In this document: positions 40,629 to 52,086 of the stretch, one piece after another
How positions within the stretch are numbered: position 1 is the first letter of the stretch
Layout: every line of letters begins with the position of its first letter
From: Neoarius graeffei
Taxonomy: Eukaryota > Chordata > Actinopteri > Siluriformes > Ariidae
Reading direction: 5' to 3'
Assembly (NCBI RefSeq): GCF_027579695.1
Contig: NC_083577.1
Coordinates: 29,917,698-29,981,697, forward strand
DNA: 64,000 nt
Program-made: the position numbers and the translations under genes
Notes under the pieces: model-generated
The model's database searches: none
What the model saw: only the letters and a program-made list of their open reading frames with translations
What the model was told of the DNA's origin: nothing

Positions 40629-43600
40629 ATGGCTTCTAAGTTTTCAGAGGAGGATTTGTCCTGTCCTGTGTGCTGTGAAATCTTCAAGGATCCTGTTGTT
40701 CTGCACTGCAGTCACAGTGTGTGTAAAGTGTGTTTGCAGCAGTTCTGGGAGACCAAAGGATCCAGAGAATGTCCTGTTTGTAGGATGAAGTCATCTATGG
40801 ATGATCCTCCCTCTAACCTGGCCTTAAAGAACCTGTGTGAGACTTTCTTACAGGAGAGAAGTCAGAGATCTTCATCAGGGTCTGAAACAGTCTGCAGTCT
40901 GCACAGTGAGAAACTCAAACTCTTCTGTCTGGATGATCAACAGCCGGTGTGTGTGGTGTGTCAGACTTCAAGAAAACACACCAACCACAAATTCTGCCCC
41001 ATTGATGAGGCAGTAACAGACTGTAAGGTAAATAAAATGGACATATGAACTCATGGGTCACATGTGAACAAATGCTGTTGTTCATAATCATGACAATTAC
41101 TTTGTAATCAATTTAGTTCATCTGAGTTCAAATAATATCAAAAACACAGAGACTCCAAGCAGCGTGTTAATTTATTTCAGGAGGAGCTCAAAACTGCACT
41201 GAAGCCCCTACAGGAGAAACTGAAGATATTTAAAGACTGTAAACTGAAATGGAGTCAGACTGCAAAACATATAAAGGTTAGAATCAATAACATGGGTTTG
41301 AGATAATTATATTTTGTTTCATTGCATATTCAGCGATGTTCCATTTGATTTCCTCTTCACTGCAGATTCAAGCCCAACACACAGAGCGTCAGATTAAGGA
41401 GGAGTTTGAGAAGCTTCACCAGTTTCTACGAGATGAAGAGGCAGTCAGGATCACTGCACTGAGAGAGGAAGAGGAGCAGAAGAGTCAGATGATGAAGGAG
41501 AAGATTGAGAAGCTGAGCAAAGACATATCCTCTCTTTCAGACATAATTGGAGCCATAGAAGAGGAGATGAGAGCTGAAGATGTTTCATTCTTAGAAGTGA
41601 GGGTCATTTAGTCAGTATTTATACTGTGAGAAAGTAAAACTTATTTCCATCACCAGAAACGTCACATTTCAGTGGTGTAAAAATGTAATATCTACTGATA
41701 TTTGCTTTGTTGTTTTACAGAACTACAAGGCCACAGTGAAAAGGTGAGTGATGTGCTTCCTGTCTCTCTCATTCTCTGTGTTTCTGAATCCAAACCCACA
41801 GCAACACTGACTCCTGAATGTTTTTGCAGAGCCCAGAGCACACTGCAGCATCCAGAGGAGCTTTCAGGAGCACTGATCCATGTGGCAAAACATCTGGCCA
41901 ACCTGCAGTTCAGTGTCTGGGAGAAGATGCAGTACACCGTCCAATACAGTAAGACAATGGCTTGGGTTTGGTATTAACATTGGTGGGGACATAAACCCAA
42001 TGCCAACCCCCAGTGGTGCCAACTTCAGGTCAACATTATAGAGTCACAATATTTTGCTCTGTTGTGTTCCACCAAAAGAGTATCCATCATCTCTCCAAAG
42101 TCCAGACTTTTAAAATTTGAAGTTCCGAACTGTAATAATTCATGAATAATAATAATATGCAGTTCATTGGGCAGCATGGTGGTGTAGTGGTTAGCACTGT
42201 CGCTTCACAGCAAGAAGGTCCTTGGTTCAAGTCCAGCGGCCGGCAGGGGACTTTCTGTGTGTTGTGTGCATGTTCTCCCCGTGTCTGCGTGGGTTTCCTC
42301 TGGGTGCTCCGGTTTTCCCCCACAGTCCAAAGACATGCAGGTTAGGCTAATTGGTGGCTCTAAATTGACCGTAGGTGTGAATGTGAGTGTAAATGGTTGT
42401 TTGTCTCTGTGTCAGCCCTGTAGAACAGGATAAGCGGCTACAGATAATGGATGGATGGATGCAATTCATTTGATTAATTGCAAATCTTGCATGTGATGAT
42501 TAACTCATTCAACCAATTTGCAAATGTGTTTTACAAGCGAATAATGCATTGACTGTCGGGAGGGTGTATGTTCCTTTCCCTCATAAATGGAAGTAAAACA
42601 CATCCGGAGCTTTAAACACTGCGTTCCATGAGGCTGGCAGGGGGAGTCGGCTCTCTTCTGTGGGATCTTTCACTAGTTTTAGAATGCTAGTTTAAGCTGA
42701 TATGTGATTGATCTAACGGTAAAACAGGACGAGGGCTCGAGAACCTTTTTGATACTTTGAAAGGTTACAATTTTACTTGGCAACAGAATGTATCTGAATT
42801 CTGATTGGTTGTTGTATCTGAATTCTGATTGGTTGTTGTTATATTATTGCCCTTCTGTTGTCTTCTTGAGCCCAGAGCGGAGGGGGGAGGGGGAGGAGGG
42901 AGTGACAGGGTTCTACAGAGAAAAGTTTTTGCCCCCGCTTTCAAATGAAGCCCCTTGAGAACCAATCAGTTCAGCGGATGTGTGTTCTCGGTATGGGACG
43001 TTTTCAAAAGAGAGCCGGGAGGAACCAAACATTTCTGATCCAGAAGGCGGAGGCTGTTTTGCTTATTACGTGAAAATGTTTGAGAGTGAATATTCATGAG
43101 GGAATTTTGCATGCTGTTTCACCCAGTGGAAACCTACAGGAACCATTTGTGTACCGCAATTTTTTTTCCTTCAATCAGAAATATCGGTCGGGACACGCCC
43201 ATACCGTCCATACCCAATTCTACACCTATGCAGTAAGACTCTTAATTCTGTGTGTGTGTATTTTCAGCACCTGTGACTCTGGACCCCAACACTGCTCCTC
43301 CTAAACTCATTGTATCTGATGATCTGAAAAGTGTGAGACGCAGCGATGAGGAACAGAAACTTCCTGATAATCCAGAGAGATTTGATAAATGTTTGTGTAT
43401 CCTGGGATCTGAGGGCTTTAACTCAGGGACACACTGCTGGGATGTGGAAGTTGGAGACTGTACGTGGTGGAGTGTGGGTGTGATGACAGAATCTGCTCAG
43501 AGGAAGGGGGGGATATTCTCCAGAAGTGGAATCTGGCGTGTGCGGTATTATGATGGTAAATATTCCGCAGTTTCTACACCACATCCAGACACTCAGCTCT

Positions 43601-43812
43601 CAGTCGCACAGAAACTCCAGAGGATCAGAGTGAAGCTGGACTGGGACAGAGGAAAACTGTCATTCTCCGACCCTCTCACTAACACACACTTACACACTTT
43701 CACACACACATTTACTGATAAATTACTGCCAATCCTATATGTTTATCATAAAGAATCTCCTCTAAAGATCCTCCCACTTGAGTGCTCTGTAAGAGTGAAT
43801 CAGATCAGTTAG
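40629..43812 (+). CDS. TRIM-family E3 ubiquitin ligase (RING, B-box, coiled coil, PRY-SPRY), NF7/A33/TRIM35-like, intact, six exons
   Basis: Exons: 40629-41027, 41181-41276, 41366-41596, 41721-41743, 41830-41948 and 43268-43812. All introns are GT-AG, and the sum of 1413 nt encodes 470 residues plus a stop. ATG 40629 begins [19 protein letters not shown]. The RING finger (residues ~12-58) has [13 protein letters not shown] and CPVC. The B-box (~88-125) has [16 protein letters not shown] and HTNHKF. A coiled coil follows in exons 2-5 ([17 protein letters not shown]). PRY-SPRY occupies exon 6 ([27 protein letters not shown]). The RING should recruit an E2 enzyme, and the SPRY should choose the target in the cytosol. 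The 96, 23 and 119-bp exon pattern is shared with the pseudogene at 17901. Relatives are expanded in fish and often immune-linked. The substrate is unknown. Confidence 0.95.
42169..42460 (+). mobile_element. tRNA-derived SINE (family 1, GGATGGAT tail) in TRIM intron 5, internally deleted
   Basis: Flanked by GCAGTTCATT (42159-42168) and GCAATTCATT (42461-42470). The head TGGTGTAGTGG and the tail ATGGATGGATG are present. The segment normally between GTCAGCCCTG and TAGAACAGG is deleted. Confidence 0.9.
42471..43245. other. Unclassified DNA in TRIM intron 5
   Basis: Carries a short tandem duplication of about 26 bp at 42787-42838 (TGTATCTGAATTCTGATTGG twice) and a purine-rich stretch at about 42878-42900. 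It has no equivalent in the pseudogene intron, so it is probably an insertion, but I see no clear ends. Confidence 0.4.
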
Positions 43813-43840
43813 CATTGATGTTGTTTTATTCCAGTTCATT

Positions 43841-43846
43841 AATAAA
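43841..43846 (+). terminator. Polyadenylation signal AATAAA of the TRIM gene
   Basis: AATAAA lies 29 bp after the stop codon at 43812, and the same signal is kept in the duplicated flank at about 21050. Confidence 0.65.
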
Positions 43847-44028
43847 ATACTGCAGATTAAAAGATTAGTGTTCCTTGTGTAAGTTTTTTTCCCCTCTTTT
43901 GGAAACCCTGAAGCACACAATGATTTTTTTTCAGGTGAATCAACTCAAAATATTGACAGAATATCTTGAAATAATGAATTAACTCAAATAATAAGATATC
44001 TTAAAATATATTATGATATATTTTGAAA

Positions 44029-44400
44029 GGGCGGCACGGTGGTGTAGTGGTTAGCGCTGTCGCCTCACAGCAAGAAGGTCCTGGGTTTGAGCCCCGGGGC
44101 TGGCGAGGGCCTTTCTGTGTGGAGTTTGCATGTTCTCCCCGTGTCCGCGTGGGTTTCCTCCGGGTGCTCCGGTTTCCCCCACAGTCCAAAGACATGCAGG
44201 TTAGGTTAACTGGTGACTCTAAATTGACCGTAGGTGTGAATGTGAGTGTGAATGGTTGTCTGTGTCTATGTGTCAGCCCTGTGATGACCTGGCGACTTGT
44301 CCAGGGTGTACCCCGCCTTTCGCCCGTAGTCAGCTGGGATAGGCTCCAGCTTGCCTGCGACCCTGTAGAAGGATAAAGCGGCTAGAGATAATGAGATGAG
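44029..44400 (+). mobile_element. tRNA-derived SINE (family 1, GATGAGAT tail)
   Basis: Full length, with B-box-like GGTTTGAGCCC and an 11-bp duplication ATATTTTGAAA at its edges (before 44029 and at 44401-44411). It lies in the TRIM 3' flank and is not present in the duplicate. Confidence 0.95.
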
Positions 44401-44515
44401 ATATTTTGAAAGTATGAGGAAGTCAAAATAATAAGTGAAATAATGACAAACTGTCTTGAAATAACAAGGTATTAACTCAAATAGCGTTTAATTAAAATCA
44501 CAAAAGTGTGTTTAA

Positions 44516-45605
44516 ATGCAGAATGAGCTGAAAAGAATTTTATGTTTTAAATATTTTAAATAAACTGAGAATTTGTTTCTTAGTTTATTCTCAGTAAATA
44601 TGTCTTTACTGTATTTGTACTTGTTTGCATTTGCTGTTAATCTTGGATTAAATGTGTGTGTGTGTGTGTGTGTGTGTCGGTAACTGTGCAGTGGAGGAGA
44701 ATTCAAGCTCTAAGTTTCCCTCCACCAGCAGTTTGTGGTTTTGTAAAGATCAGATGGAGTTGTATGTTAATGCTGCATTAGGTGATGATTCACAAGTTCA
44801 AATCAATTCTGAGTGAAATAAATTCACTTTGTTCATTCTGATATTAAACACTGTTAATCTGCATAATGGGACAATTAAAATATGCACAAATAAATATCTG
44901 TAATCTCATCTCATCTCATTATCTCTAGCCGCTTTATCCTTCTACAGGGTCGCAGGCAAGCTGGAGCCTATCCCAGCTGACTACGGGCGAAAGGCGGGGT
45001 ACACCCTGGACAAGTCGCCAGGTCATCACAGGGCTGACACATAGACACAGACAACCATTCACACTCACATTCACACCTACGGTCAATTTAGAGTCACCAG
45101 TTAACCTAACCTGCATGTCTTTGGACTGTGGGGGAAACCGGAGCACCCGGAGGAAACCCACGCGGACACGGGGAGAACATGCAAACTCCACACAGAAAGG
45201 CCCTCGCCGGCCCCGGGGCTCGAACCCAGGACCTTCTTGCTGTGAGGCGACAGCGCTAACCACTATACCACCGTGCCGCCAAATCTGTGATCTGTGTAAT
45301 GTTTATTATTAACAGTAAAAATGTTCATGATGTGCACAGTTATATATTTGTACAGATGTGTGCAGTGGTGGTTGTTATTTACATGATTAGTATCAGGGAT
45401 GTGTTCAGTTTAATGTGTGTGTAAGTGATCACTGAGAGGATGTGGAAGAGAGAGAGGCAGGTGAGAGAGTCAGTCATTAAAGGTGTTAAAAGCAACAATT
45501 TTCTCAATGTTCTCTATCGTCATTTAACCGCAAGTTATATTTAACTCTCATCCATTATCCCTGGCTGCTGTATCATATGGGTTAGAACATGACAAGATCT
45601 GTCTC
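44516..45605 (+). repeat. Duplicated TRIM 3' flank (partner of 22780-23955)
   Basis: Collinear with the pseudogene's flank: GTTTCCCTCCACCAGCAG, GCAGTGGTGGTTGTTATTTAC and GAAGAGAGAGAGGCAGGTGAG. The match crosses the empty site of the TTAA element and ends at about 45605, after ACATGACAAGATCTGTCTCG. Confidence 0.92.
44905..45280 (-). mobile_element. tRNA-derived SINE (family 1, GATGAGAT tail)
   Basis: Reverse orientation. Flanks AAATATCTGTAAT and AAATCTGTGAT are a slightly diverged duplication. The duplicated locus at about 23226-23244 reads AAATATATCTGTAATCTGTG without a SINE, an empty site. Confidence 0.95.
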
Positions 45606-45851
45606 GTCTATAATAAATCAAAATTAAACATTTAGGCCTAGGTATTTTATTTTTGTCCCATGTCTTCCCACTACACAGTGTTCCAACTTTTTTGGAATTG
45701 GTGTTGTATTATTATTACAAAGCTTTGTTAAATGCTTGATTCTGATTGGTTTACAGTCTGTTTTTTCTTTATTACAAACTAACTTGTAACTTGTTTTGGA
45801 CCACGACATTACCATAAGCAATAACATAATTTTAAAACAATATTTTGTGTC

Positions 45852-46230
45852 GGGCGGCACGGTGGTGTAGTGGTTAGCGCTGTGGCCTCACAGCAAGAAG
45901 GTCCTGGGTTCGAGCCCCGGGGCCGGCGAGGGCCTTTCTGTGTGGAGTTTGCATGTTCTCCCCGTGTCCGCGTGGGTTTCCTCCGGGTGCTCCGGTTTCC
46001 CCCACAGTCCAAAGACATGCAGGTTAGGTTAACTGGTGACTCTAAATTGGCCGTAGGTGTGAATGTGAGTGTGAATGGTTGTCTGTGTCTATGTGTCGGC
46101 CCTGTGATGACCTGGCGACTTGTCCAGGGTGTACCCCGCCTTTCACCCGTAGTCAGCTGGGATAGGCTCCAGCTTGCCTGTGACCCTGTAGAAGGATAAA
46201 GCGGCTACAGATAATGAGATGAGATGAGAT
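45852..46230 (+). mobile_element. tRNA-derived SINE (family 1, GATGAGAT tail)
   Basis: Full length, with duplication ATTTTGTGTC on both sides (45842-45851 and 46231-46240) and B-box GGTTCGAGCCC. Confidence 0.96.
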
Positions 46231-46240
46231 ATTTTGTGTC

Positions 46241-46517
46241 AGTTGTTGAGTTTTTTTAGTACGTAACTGTGTAATAAATGGGATAATGTATAGTGAGCCG
46301 ATACTTATCGCAAAATAAAAGCCCTTCAGGGTGATTCAAGACCTTCTCTGCTTTGTGTTGGACTCCTGCATCACCCTGTCAGGGTGTATTTCATGATAAT
46401 AACCAGCTTACTGTACATTATCGCTCACTCATTTACATGAACACAATGATCTTTGGCCTAAACTAACCTGGAGCCATGGGTTCTTTGCAAACGTTCACTA
46501 ACGATGCAAAAGTTCTG
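46241..46517. other. Leader-like repeat upstream of a THAP fragment
   Basis: CCCTTCAGGGTGATTCAAGACC and CACCCTGTCAGGGTG form imperfect inverted copies at about 46320 and 46372. This is probably transposon non-coding sequence, family not assigned. Confidence 0.4.
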
Positions 46518-46623
46518 ATGGTTTGTGCTGCTTACGGCTGTTCTAATAGATCAACCCTGGGGGAGAAAAAGAAAAACAAGGGCTACAGAAATGGACAAAT
46601 TTCCCCATCCAGCTACCTCTGCT
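46518..46623 (+). pseudogene. THAP-type zinc finger N-terminal fragment
   Basis: ATG 46518 opens MVCAAYGCSNRSTLGEKKKN and stops soon after. Met-x-C-x4-C-S-N-R is how many THAP DNA-binding domains start (first two zinc ligands). The later Cys/His pair and the AVPTIF-type motif are absent. THAP fingers occur in host genes and in P-element and ISL2EU-type transposons. Context favours the latter. Confidence 0.5.
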
Positions 46624-47744
46624 AAACAAACGAGCACTGTGTCTTTTTCGAGACCATTATTGAGTACGAACACGATCCAGTTTTCCTCTTACAGTTCATG
46701 TTTGAATTTTACCAAAAGGTCTGTTTTGTGTGCCAGTCTTATGGACTTTCTGGATTTATATATTTATTTATTTTTTGAATGTAAGATCAGATATCTTGAT
46801 TTGCAGCACAGCTCATGACAACAATCACAATGACAGTGGAATGTTTGAAGAGAAACAGAGTCATCAGTGTGTTTAAACTGCGAAACCTTTTAAAGCTTGA
46901 CTTGGAAACCTGAGGGACAGGTGTTTTTAAGTCTCTTTGGGGGCCTTGCACAAGATTCCACAACCATCCCCGTGTGGGACTCGTTGGACAGGTACTGTGG
47001 GTTTTTCCCTATCTTTCAATTCAATTCAGGACTATACGTCAATTTTTATGAGGAACACTAATTTTGAAGCTGTACTGCCTTTCAGATTTTTCAAGTTTAT
47101 GTCATAAAAAGAATTTTCCCCTGACACCCAATTATTTTTTGTTTAGTGGAGCAAAAGCTACTGAATTCAAATCACAGACTTCCTTTTTTTAATAGAACAA
47201 TGAATGAACTGAGGGCCACGTGGTGCTCAATTCTCCGCTATTTTTTCCTGATTCACCATGACCCAATTCAAGATACTATGTCATGCATCATGTGGTGGGC
47301 TTTCCCCATTCTTGCAAGGCATTTTGGGATACAAATTTGAAACAAGAGAGAAAAATGAAGGATGAGTGTGCGAATGAAACGTGAAAGACTGACTACAGTA
47401 ACGGAAAGCAAGAAGAAAAGACGCTATGTTGCGAATGAAAGGAAACGCAGGACCAAACTAATAAATATCGGCGGTCAGGGAACACCTCGGTGTGATCAGC
47501 GGTTTGTTTCGCGACAGAATGATGGAACTGTCAGGGCAGGGTCAGAGGTAAACCTGTAGATGGCAGTAATGCAATACTGTGGATGCCAGCTGCTGTAAAA
47601 CCCAAAAGAAGTGGCGGATAAACCTGTGCATGCGCACACAGACTTCCTCTGTCTGCTTGACTGCACGAAACGAGCGATTTGATGCACATTATTTGTTTGG
47701 GAATCCCCTCAAATCACTTTCCAGCCACAGAATGGCCTATGTTT
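46624..47744. other. No gene seen
   Basis: Several short frames (for example 47362-47559, basic and Arg/Lys-rich) show no family I can name. Confidence 0.35.
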
Positions 47745-47995
47745 TTTTTTTTATCCCCCGCAGGCTGAAATGCCCGAAGAGGGATTATGTGGTGGCGAAG
47801 TCCGTCCGTCTGTCTGTCCATCCTTCCGTCCCGGAAAGGGTTCTCACCTTCTGAAATCAACTCCTCTCACAATTTTCGGAGGAATATCGTGAAACTTGGC
47901 GAAAGGCTTTGTTATAGGACAGTCATGTGCATATTGCAATTTCATTTGCAATATATTGTTGTGGGGGATATTGTGCTCTCAGAGCACCCTTGTTT
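47745..47995. repeat. Dispersed repeat related to 18340-18430
   Basis: GGCGAAGTCCGTCCGTCTGTC is followed by ATTGTGCTCTCAGAGCACCC. It resembles the intronic repeat of the TRIM pseudogene in the GTCCGTCCG stretch and layout. Confidence 0.5.
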
Positions 47996-48229
47996 AGATA
48001 TTACAGAAATAAACATACAGTATAGGGTGGATTTTGACGCTATTTCAAGAAGCAAAATGCTATTTCAAAATGACCGTTTACCGGGATACTATTTGAAATC
48101 CCTGGGGAGAACACTGCTCTTTACTTACTTGTTTCAGGGTTAATTATTTGTTGAAGTCAACATTCATAATAAGTGTGCTGTTCCTTTGATTGCTTGCATT
48201 CTGATAGAAGTGAGAGCGGGGAATACGTA
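47996..48229. other. No gene seen
   Basis: Short flank before the Tc1 nest. Nothing recognised. Confidence 0.35.
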
Positions 48230-48689
48230 CAGCGGGGCAAAAAAATATTTAGTCACCAATTGTGCAAGTTCTCCCACTTAAAAAGATGAGAGAGGCCTGT
48301 CATTTTCTTCATAGGTATACCTCAACTATGAGAGACAAAATAAGGAAAAAAAATCCAGAAAATCACATTGTCTGATTTTTTTTAAAGAATTTATTTGCAA
48401 ATTATGGTGGAAAATAAGTATTTGGTCAATAACAAAAGTTCATCTCAATACTTTATCACAGGCGATTGCTCTAAGACAACGAGGGAGGCTCAGCCTCCTC
48501 TAAAAATGACGAACATCGTGTAGGATGAATTGCGCTAGGCTTATGTTATAGCCGACCTTATAACATTGCTATTTCAGATCCAGAATCATAGAAATATTTG
48601 TGCTCAACCCAACTACAGTGCGAAATCATTCCCTTATAACTTTAATGTGTGCGTGAGTTTTTTCCCCCTCGTGACAGCGCGATGCAGCC

Positions 48690-49028
48690 CAGCCTCAGTG
48701 GACTTCAATGGCATTTGGCAGCTCTGCGCTTTTCAATATCAAAATGCAAGATGATTATTGGACAAATACTGCAAAAACGCCCTCCCACGGACTCCCAGCC
48801 TCAGTGGACTTCAATGGCATTTGGGAGCTATGCGCTTTTCAATCTCAAAATGCAAGATGATTATTGGACAAATACTGTGAAAACGCCCACCCACGGACTC
48901 CCACGGACTCCCAGCCTCAGTGGACTTCAATGGCATTTGGGAGCTATGCGCTTTTCAATCTCAAAATGCAAGACGGTTATTGGACAAATACTGCAAAAAT
49001 GCCCGCCCACGGACTCCGAGCCTCACAA
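48690..49028 (+). repeat. Three-copy tandem array, 106-116-bp unit
   Basis: CAGCCTCAGTGGACTTCAATGG starts at 48690, 48796 and 48912. Each unit continues CGCTTTTCAAT and ATTGGACAAATACTG to CCACGGACTCC. A truncated fourth start (GAGCCTCACAATGGG) follows. It lies upstream of the transposase exon and is probably the regulatory part of the hAT. Confidence 0.95.
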
Positions 49029-49381
49029 TGGGAGGGACATGGCAGTTTCTGCAAGGAGACTGGTGATTGGTGAAAGCGGCCGGATATTTTCTTTGATTGA
49101 CAGCTCGTTTCAACTATAGACAGGCAGCTGTGAATTTCAGTTCAGTCCCATGCGGATTCGCAAGTGCTGTGGTGTATTGTAAGAGATCAGCTTACATTTC
49201 GATTTCATTCATTACATACGGTTTCTACCAGCTTTTTTTAGTTTGTATATATTTTCATTGTAAATAAAGTGTAAATATAGTGTTGTCAAGTTTGCTATCT
49301 TAGTTCCAGAAATTTTGTTTATTTGAGTGACTGAACTTGAACTTGAGGGGGCTAGTCAGCTAGCAAGAAAGCTGCGCACGG

Positions 49382-49585
49382 ATGCCAAGCATTGCTGGTT
49401 TAATTTTGGCGAAGCCATTTGCCAGTCTTCCTTTCGAGGAAAAAATTAAAATTAAAGAGCAGGGTAGACCAACGCCTCAAACTGACTTGGTGAAAAAGGT
49501 AGGGAATAATACTAGTTCCTTTCAGCTCTCCTGGTACGAGAAAGTGAATTGGCTAACAGCAAGTGACCCACATCAACAACAGTAA
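49382..49585 (+). pseudogene. hAT (ZMYM/TTF-finger type) transposase N-terminal exon
   Basis: ATG 49382 begins MPSIAGLILAKPFASLPFEE. It continues with IKIKEQGRPTP and FQLSWYEKVNWLTASDPHQQ. The pattern LPFEEKxxIKExGRPTP...SWYxKxxWL is characteristic of the segment leading into the TTF zinc finger of fish hAT transposases. It stops before the finger cysteines, and no catalytic domain remains. Confidence 0.75.
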
Positions 49586-50148
49586 ATAGGCTACTTTAGT
49601 AATATGTCATGGATGGACCAAAAATATAGAATCTATTTAAAATGTTTATGCTGAGTATATTATATTGGAATATATGTTTTTCTGGATATGAATTAAACAC
49701 AGCTAAATTTGGAAAACATTTTTAAACAAAAACACAGCCAAGAACATTTCACACTACAGACCTGGATTAAAAGTGAAGGGTTATCAAAATTGTCAATAAA
49801 ACATTTCTCAGTCAAAATAAGTAAAATATAGGGAAAGTGTCATTGAATGAAATGTGTGGCACCCAGCTCTACTGCTGAGGTTCCTGACAAAGAGCTGCTT
49901 TCAATAATGATCAATTTTTAAACAACATGCCACAATTTTAAAATATAAAGTGTTAAAATATACCCCCCCCAACACCACCATCATGTATATTGGACAGTAG
50001 GCTAATGGGCCAAAAGAACCTGTTATTTCACAGTTTGCGACCCTGCCAACAATCAGCCAGATCAGAGGCAAGAGTATGGGCAAAATTGATGTTTTTTCTT
50101 TTAAAATCTGGAAATATCGTAACCGACCAGCCTCCCCTGTTTGAAAGA

Positions 50149-50526
50149 CTACCAGCCGCCACTGTTTGTTATATACCCTTTGTTGGCAATGACAGAGGTC
50201 AAACATTTTCTGTAAGTCTTCACAAGGTTTTCACACACTGTTGCTGGTATTTTGGCCCATTCCTCCATGCAGATCTCCTCTAGAGCAGTGATGTTTTGGG
50301 GCTGTCGCTGGGCAACACGGACTTTCAACTCCCTCCAAAGATTTTCTATGGGGTTGAGATCTGGAGACTGGCTAGGCCACTCCAGGACCTTGAAATGCTT
50401 CTTACGAAGCCACTCCTTCGTTGCCCGGGCGGTGTGTTTGGGATCATTGTCATGCTGAAAGACCCAGCCACGTTTCATCTTCAATGCCCTTGCTGATGGA
50501 AGGAGGTTTTCACTCAAAATCTCACG
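50149..50526 (-). pseudogene. Tc1 transposase, C-terminal part (sister of 1600-2187)
   Basis: Minus-strand text after the hAT-2 insertion: [20 protein letters not shown] (second catalytic Asp), [15 protein letters not shown] (catalytic Glu, DD34E spacing), then [20 protein letters not shown] near the C terminus. The frame resumes exactly where hAT-2 interrupted it at 50526. Confidence 0.92.
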
Positions 50527-50850
50527 CAGGGGCGGACTTACCATTAGGCAAACCAAGGCGGTTGCCTAGGGCCCCCAAAATTTGGGGGCCCCTAACAGTC
50601 AGCCCCGTCACGGTAAACACCAAACAATATATCTGTAACCTTAATTTGTCTCTGATATTAAGTAGTCAACGATATAAATGGAAAAACACACCAAAATAGC
50701 ATCAGAATATCGAATTCATGTGTATATAGTACTTGTCCCAGCACACACACACACACCCTGGTTGTTTTACATTGGACTAGTCCATGATCTGACGACGTAG
50801 ACAGGTGCGTGACGGAAATTCAAACCAAAGCAGAGGGAACTGTAAGCAAG

Positions 50851-51302
50851 ATGAAGCGCAGTTATGAGAGTGGTTGCGCTAAATGAAAAAAAGGGCACAA
50901 AGCAAAAAGAATGCAGCTGCACTTCTGAAACTAACTACATTTTTCAAATCGCCTGAGTCTGCTACAGCCTCAACCTCCGCTGTTGACTCTGTTGAGGAAT
51001 GTGTCCGTGTGGAGGAGGTAGAAGAGGTGGAAGCTGGGACAGAGGAGACTGTGGTGGATACTGATGACATTGACGATTTGGTGGTGAGTAGGCCACAACA
51101 GTCATTTACCAGCAGCAATCAAAGTGGAGACAATGTCATATTAAGCGATGATCCGGCACTGTGGCCAGCAACGTTGTCAGACTCAGAGAGGTGTTCAATT
51201 GTCCAAAAAGGTCCAGTACAAATACGAGTAGATTTTCCCAAAAACAAAGATGGGAGACGATTTACAGTCACAAACTACACAAAGGATTACTTGTGTTCAT
51301 AG
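50851..51302 (+). pseudogene. hAT (ZMYM-type) transposase N-terminal region
   Basis: ATG 50851 begins MKRSYESGCAK and meets TGA. The frame resumes at 50883 (KKRAQSKKNAAALLKLTTFF). An acidic, Ser/Thr-rich linker follows, then SDDPALWPATLSDSERCSIV, KGPVQIRVDFPKNKDGRRF and NYTKDYLCS. This order (SGxxKxK, LxxFF, DPxxWP, GPxQ...FPxN..GRxF) is standard for the region before the TTF finger. The finger and the RNase H-like core are deleted. Confidence 0.8.
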
Positions 51303-51534
51303 ATCATATCATCAAAGAAAAAAGTGTATTGAGTTATTTTGTTATAATGCTGTGTTGTTTATTGTAGTTTGGGTTCCATACCTCTGCACACCACCTTTCT
51401 ATGAAGACTTTGGAGAAGCCAGCAACAAGTAGGAGTTTCTTTCTCATATGATTATGATGAACAATGGACATTTGGAGATTAAGGACTTTTCAGTAATGTA
51501 CTGGCTGCAACCTTTAAAAACTCATACCTCTCTC

Positions 51535-51569
51535 TTTCTCTACCCCCCTCTCTCTCACACACACACAAA

Positions 51570-51623
<54 letters not shown>

Positions 51624-51826
51624 CACCCCATTATGGAATGGTGATGGAATACATGAACAATGGAATTTTGAAGATTAAGGACATTTCAATAATGTACTGG
51701 CTGCATCCTTTACAAACTCACAATCCCTCTGTATCTGTCTCTCAACCACTGTATTGCCTGTCACTAAATGGCTCTCTCTCCCTCCCTCCCTCCCTCCCTC
51801 CCTCTCTCTCTCTCTCTCTCTCTCGT
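51535..51826. repeat. CT/CA microsatellites and a ~190-bp imperfect direct repeat
   Basis: (CT)n and (CA)n at 51566-51620, (CCCT)n and (CT)n at 51779-51824. The flanking text ATGAACAATGGA...TTTCAGTAATGTACTGGCTGCA at about 51459 recurs at about 51652, giving a two-copy repeat. Confidence 0.9.
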
Positions 51827-52086
51827 ACATTTATCTTGGCATCAGTCTTATCCCATTGAAATGTAGAGGTTTCGATAGAGTAATATCCATTTGTGTTGTA
51901 GTTCTGATAACAGTAAGATCATTTTGTATCTCTGGTAATGTGTATCTGGTAATATGTATCCATTTGTGTTCTACTTCTGATGAGAATAAAATCATTTTAT
52001 ATCTGGTAATATGTATCTGTGGAGTAAAAATAATTGGATTTCAGATATCCTTGCATTATTAAAATATGGAGATTGACTGACTCTTA

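Larger units (their letters stand above)
48459..50164 (+). mobile_element. hAT transposon hAT-1 inside the Tc1
   Basis: Begins CAGGCGATTGCTC with GAGGGAGGCTCAGCCTCC just inside, and ends CCAGCCGCCACTG preceded by CAGCCTCCCC. The flanks TACTTTAT and TTTGTTAT are only partly alike, so the duplication is eroded. It contains a ~110-bp tandem array and a transposase N-terminal exon. Part of its interior (about 49139-49245) recurs at 58792-58897. Confidence 0.82.

Noticed and set aside
48690-49028. CRISPR-like regular repeats
   Set aside because: Units of ~106-116 bp are contiguous tandem repeats with no unique spacers, in a eukaryotic transposon.
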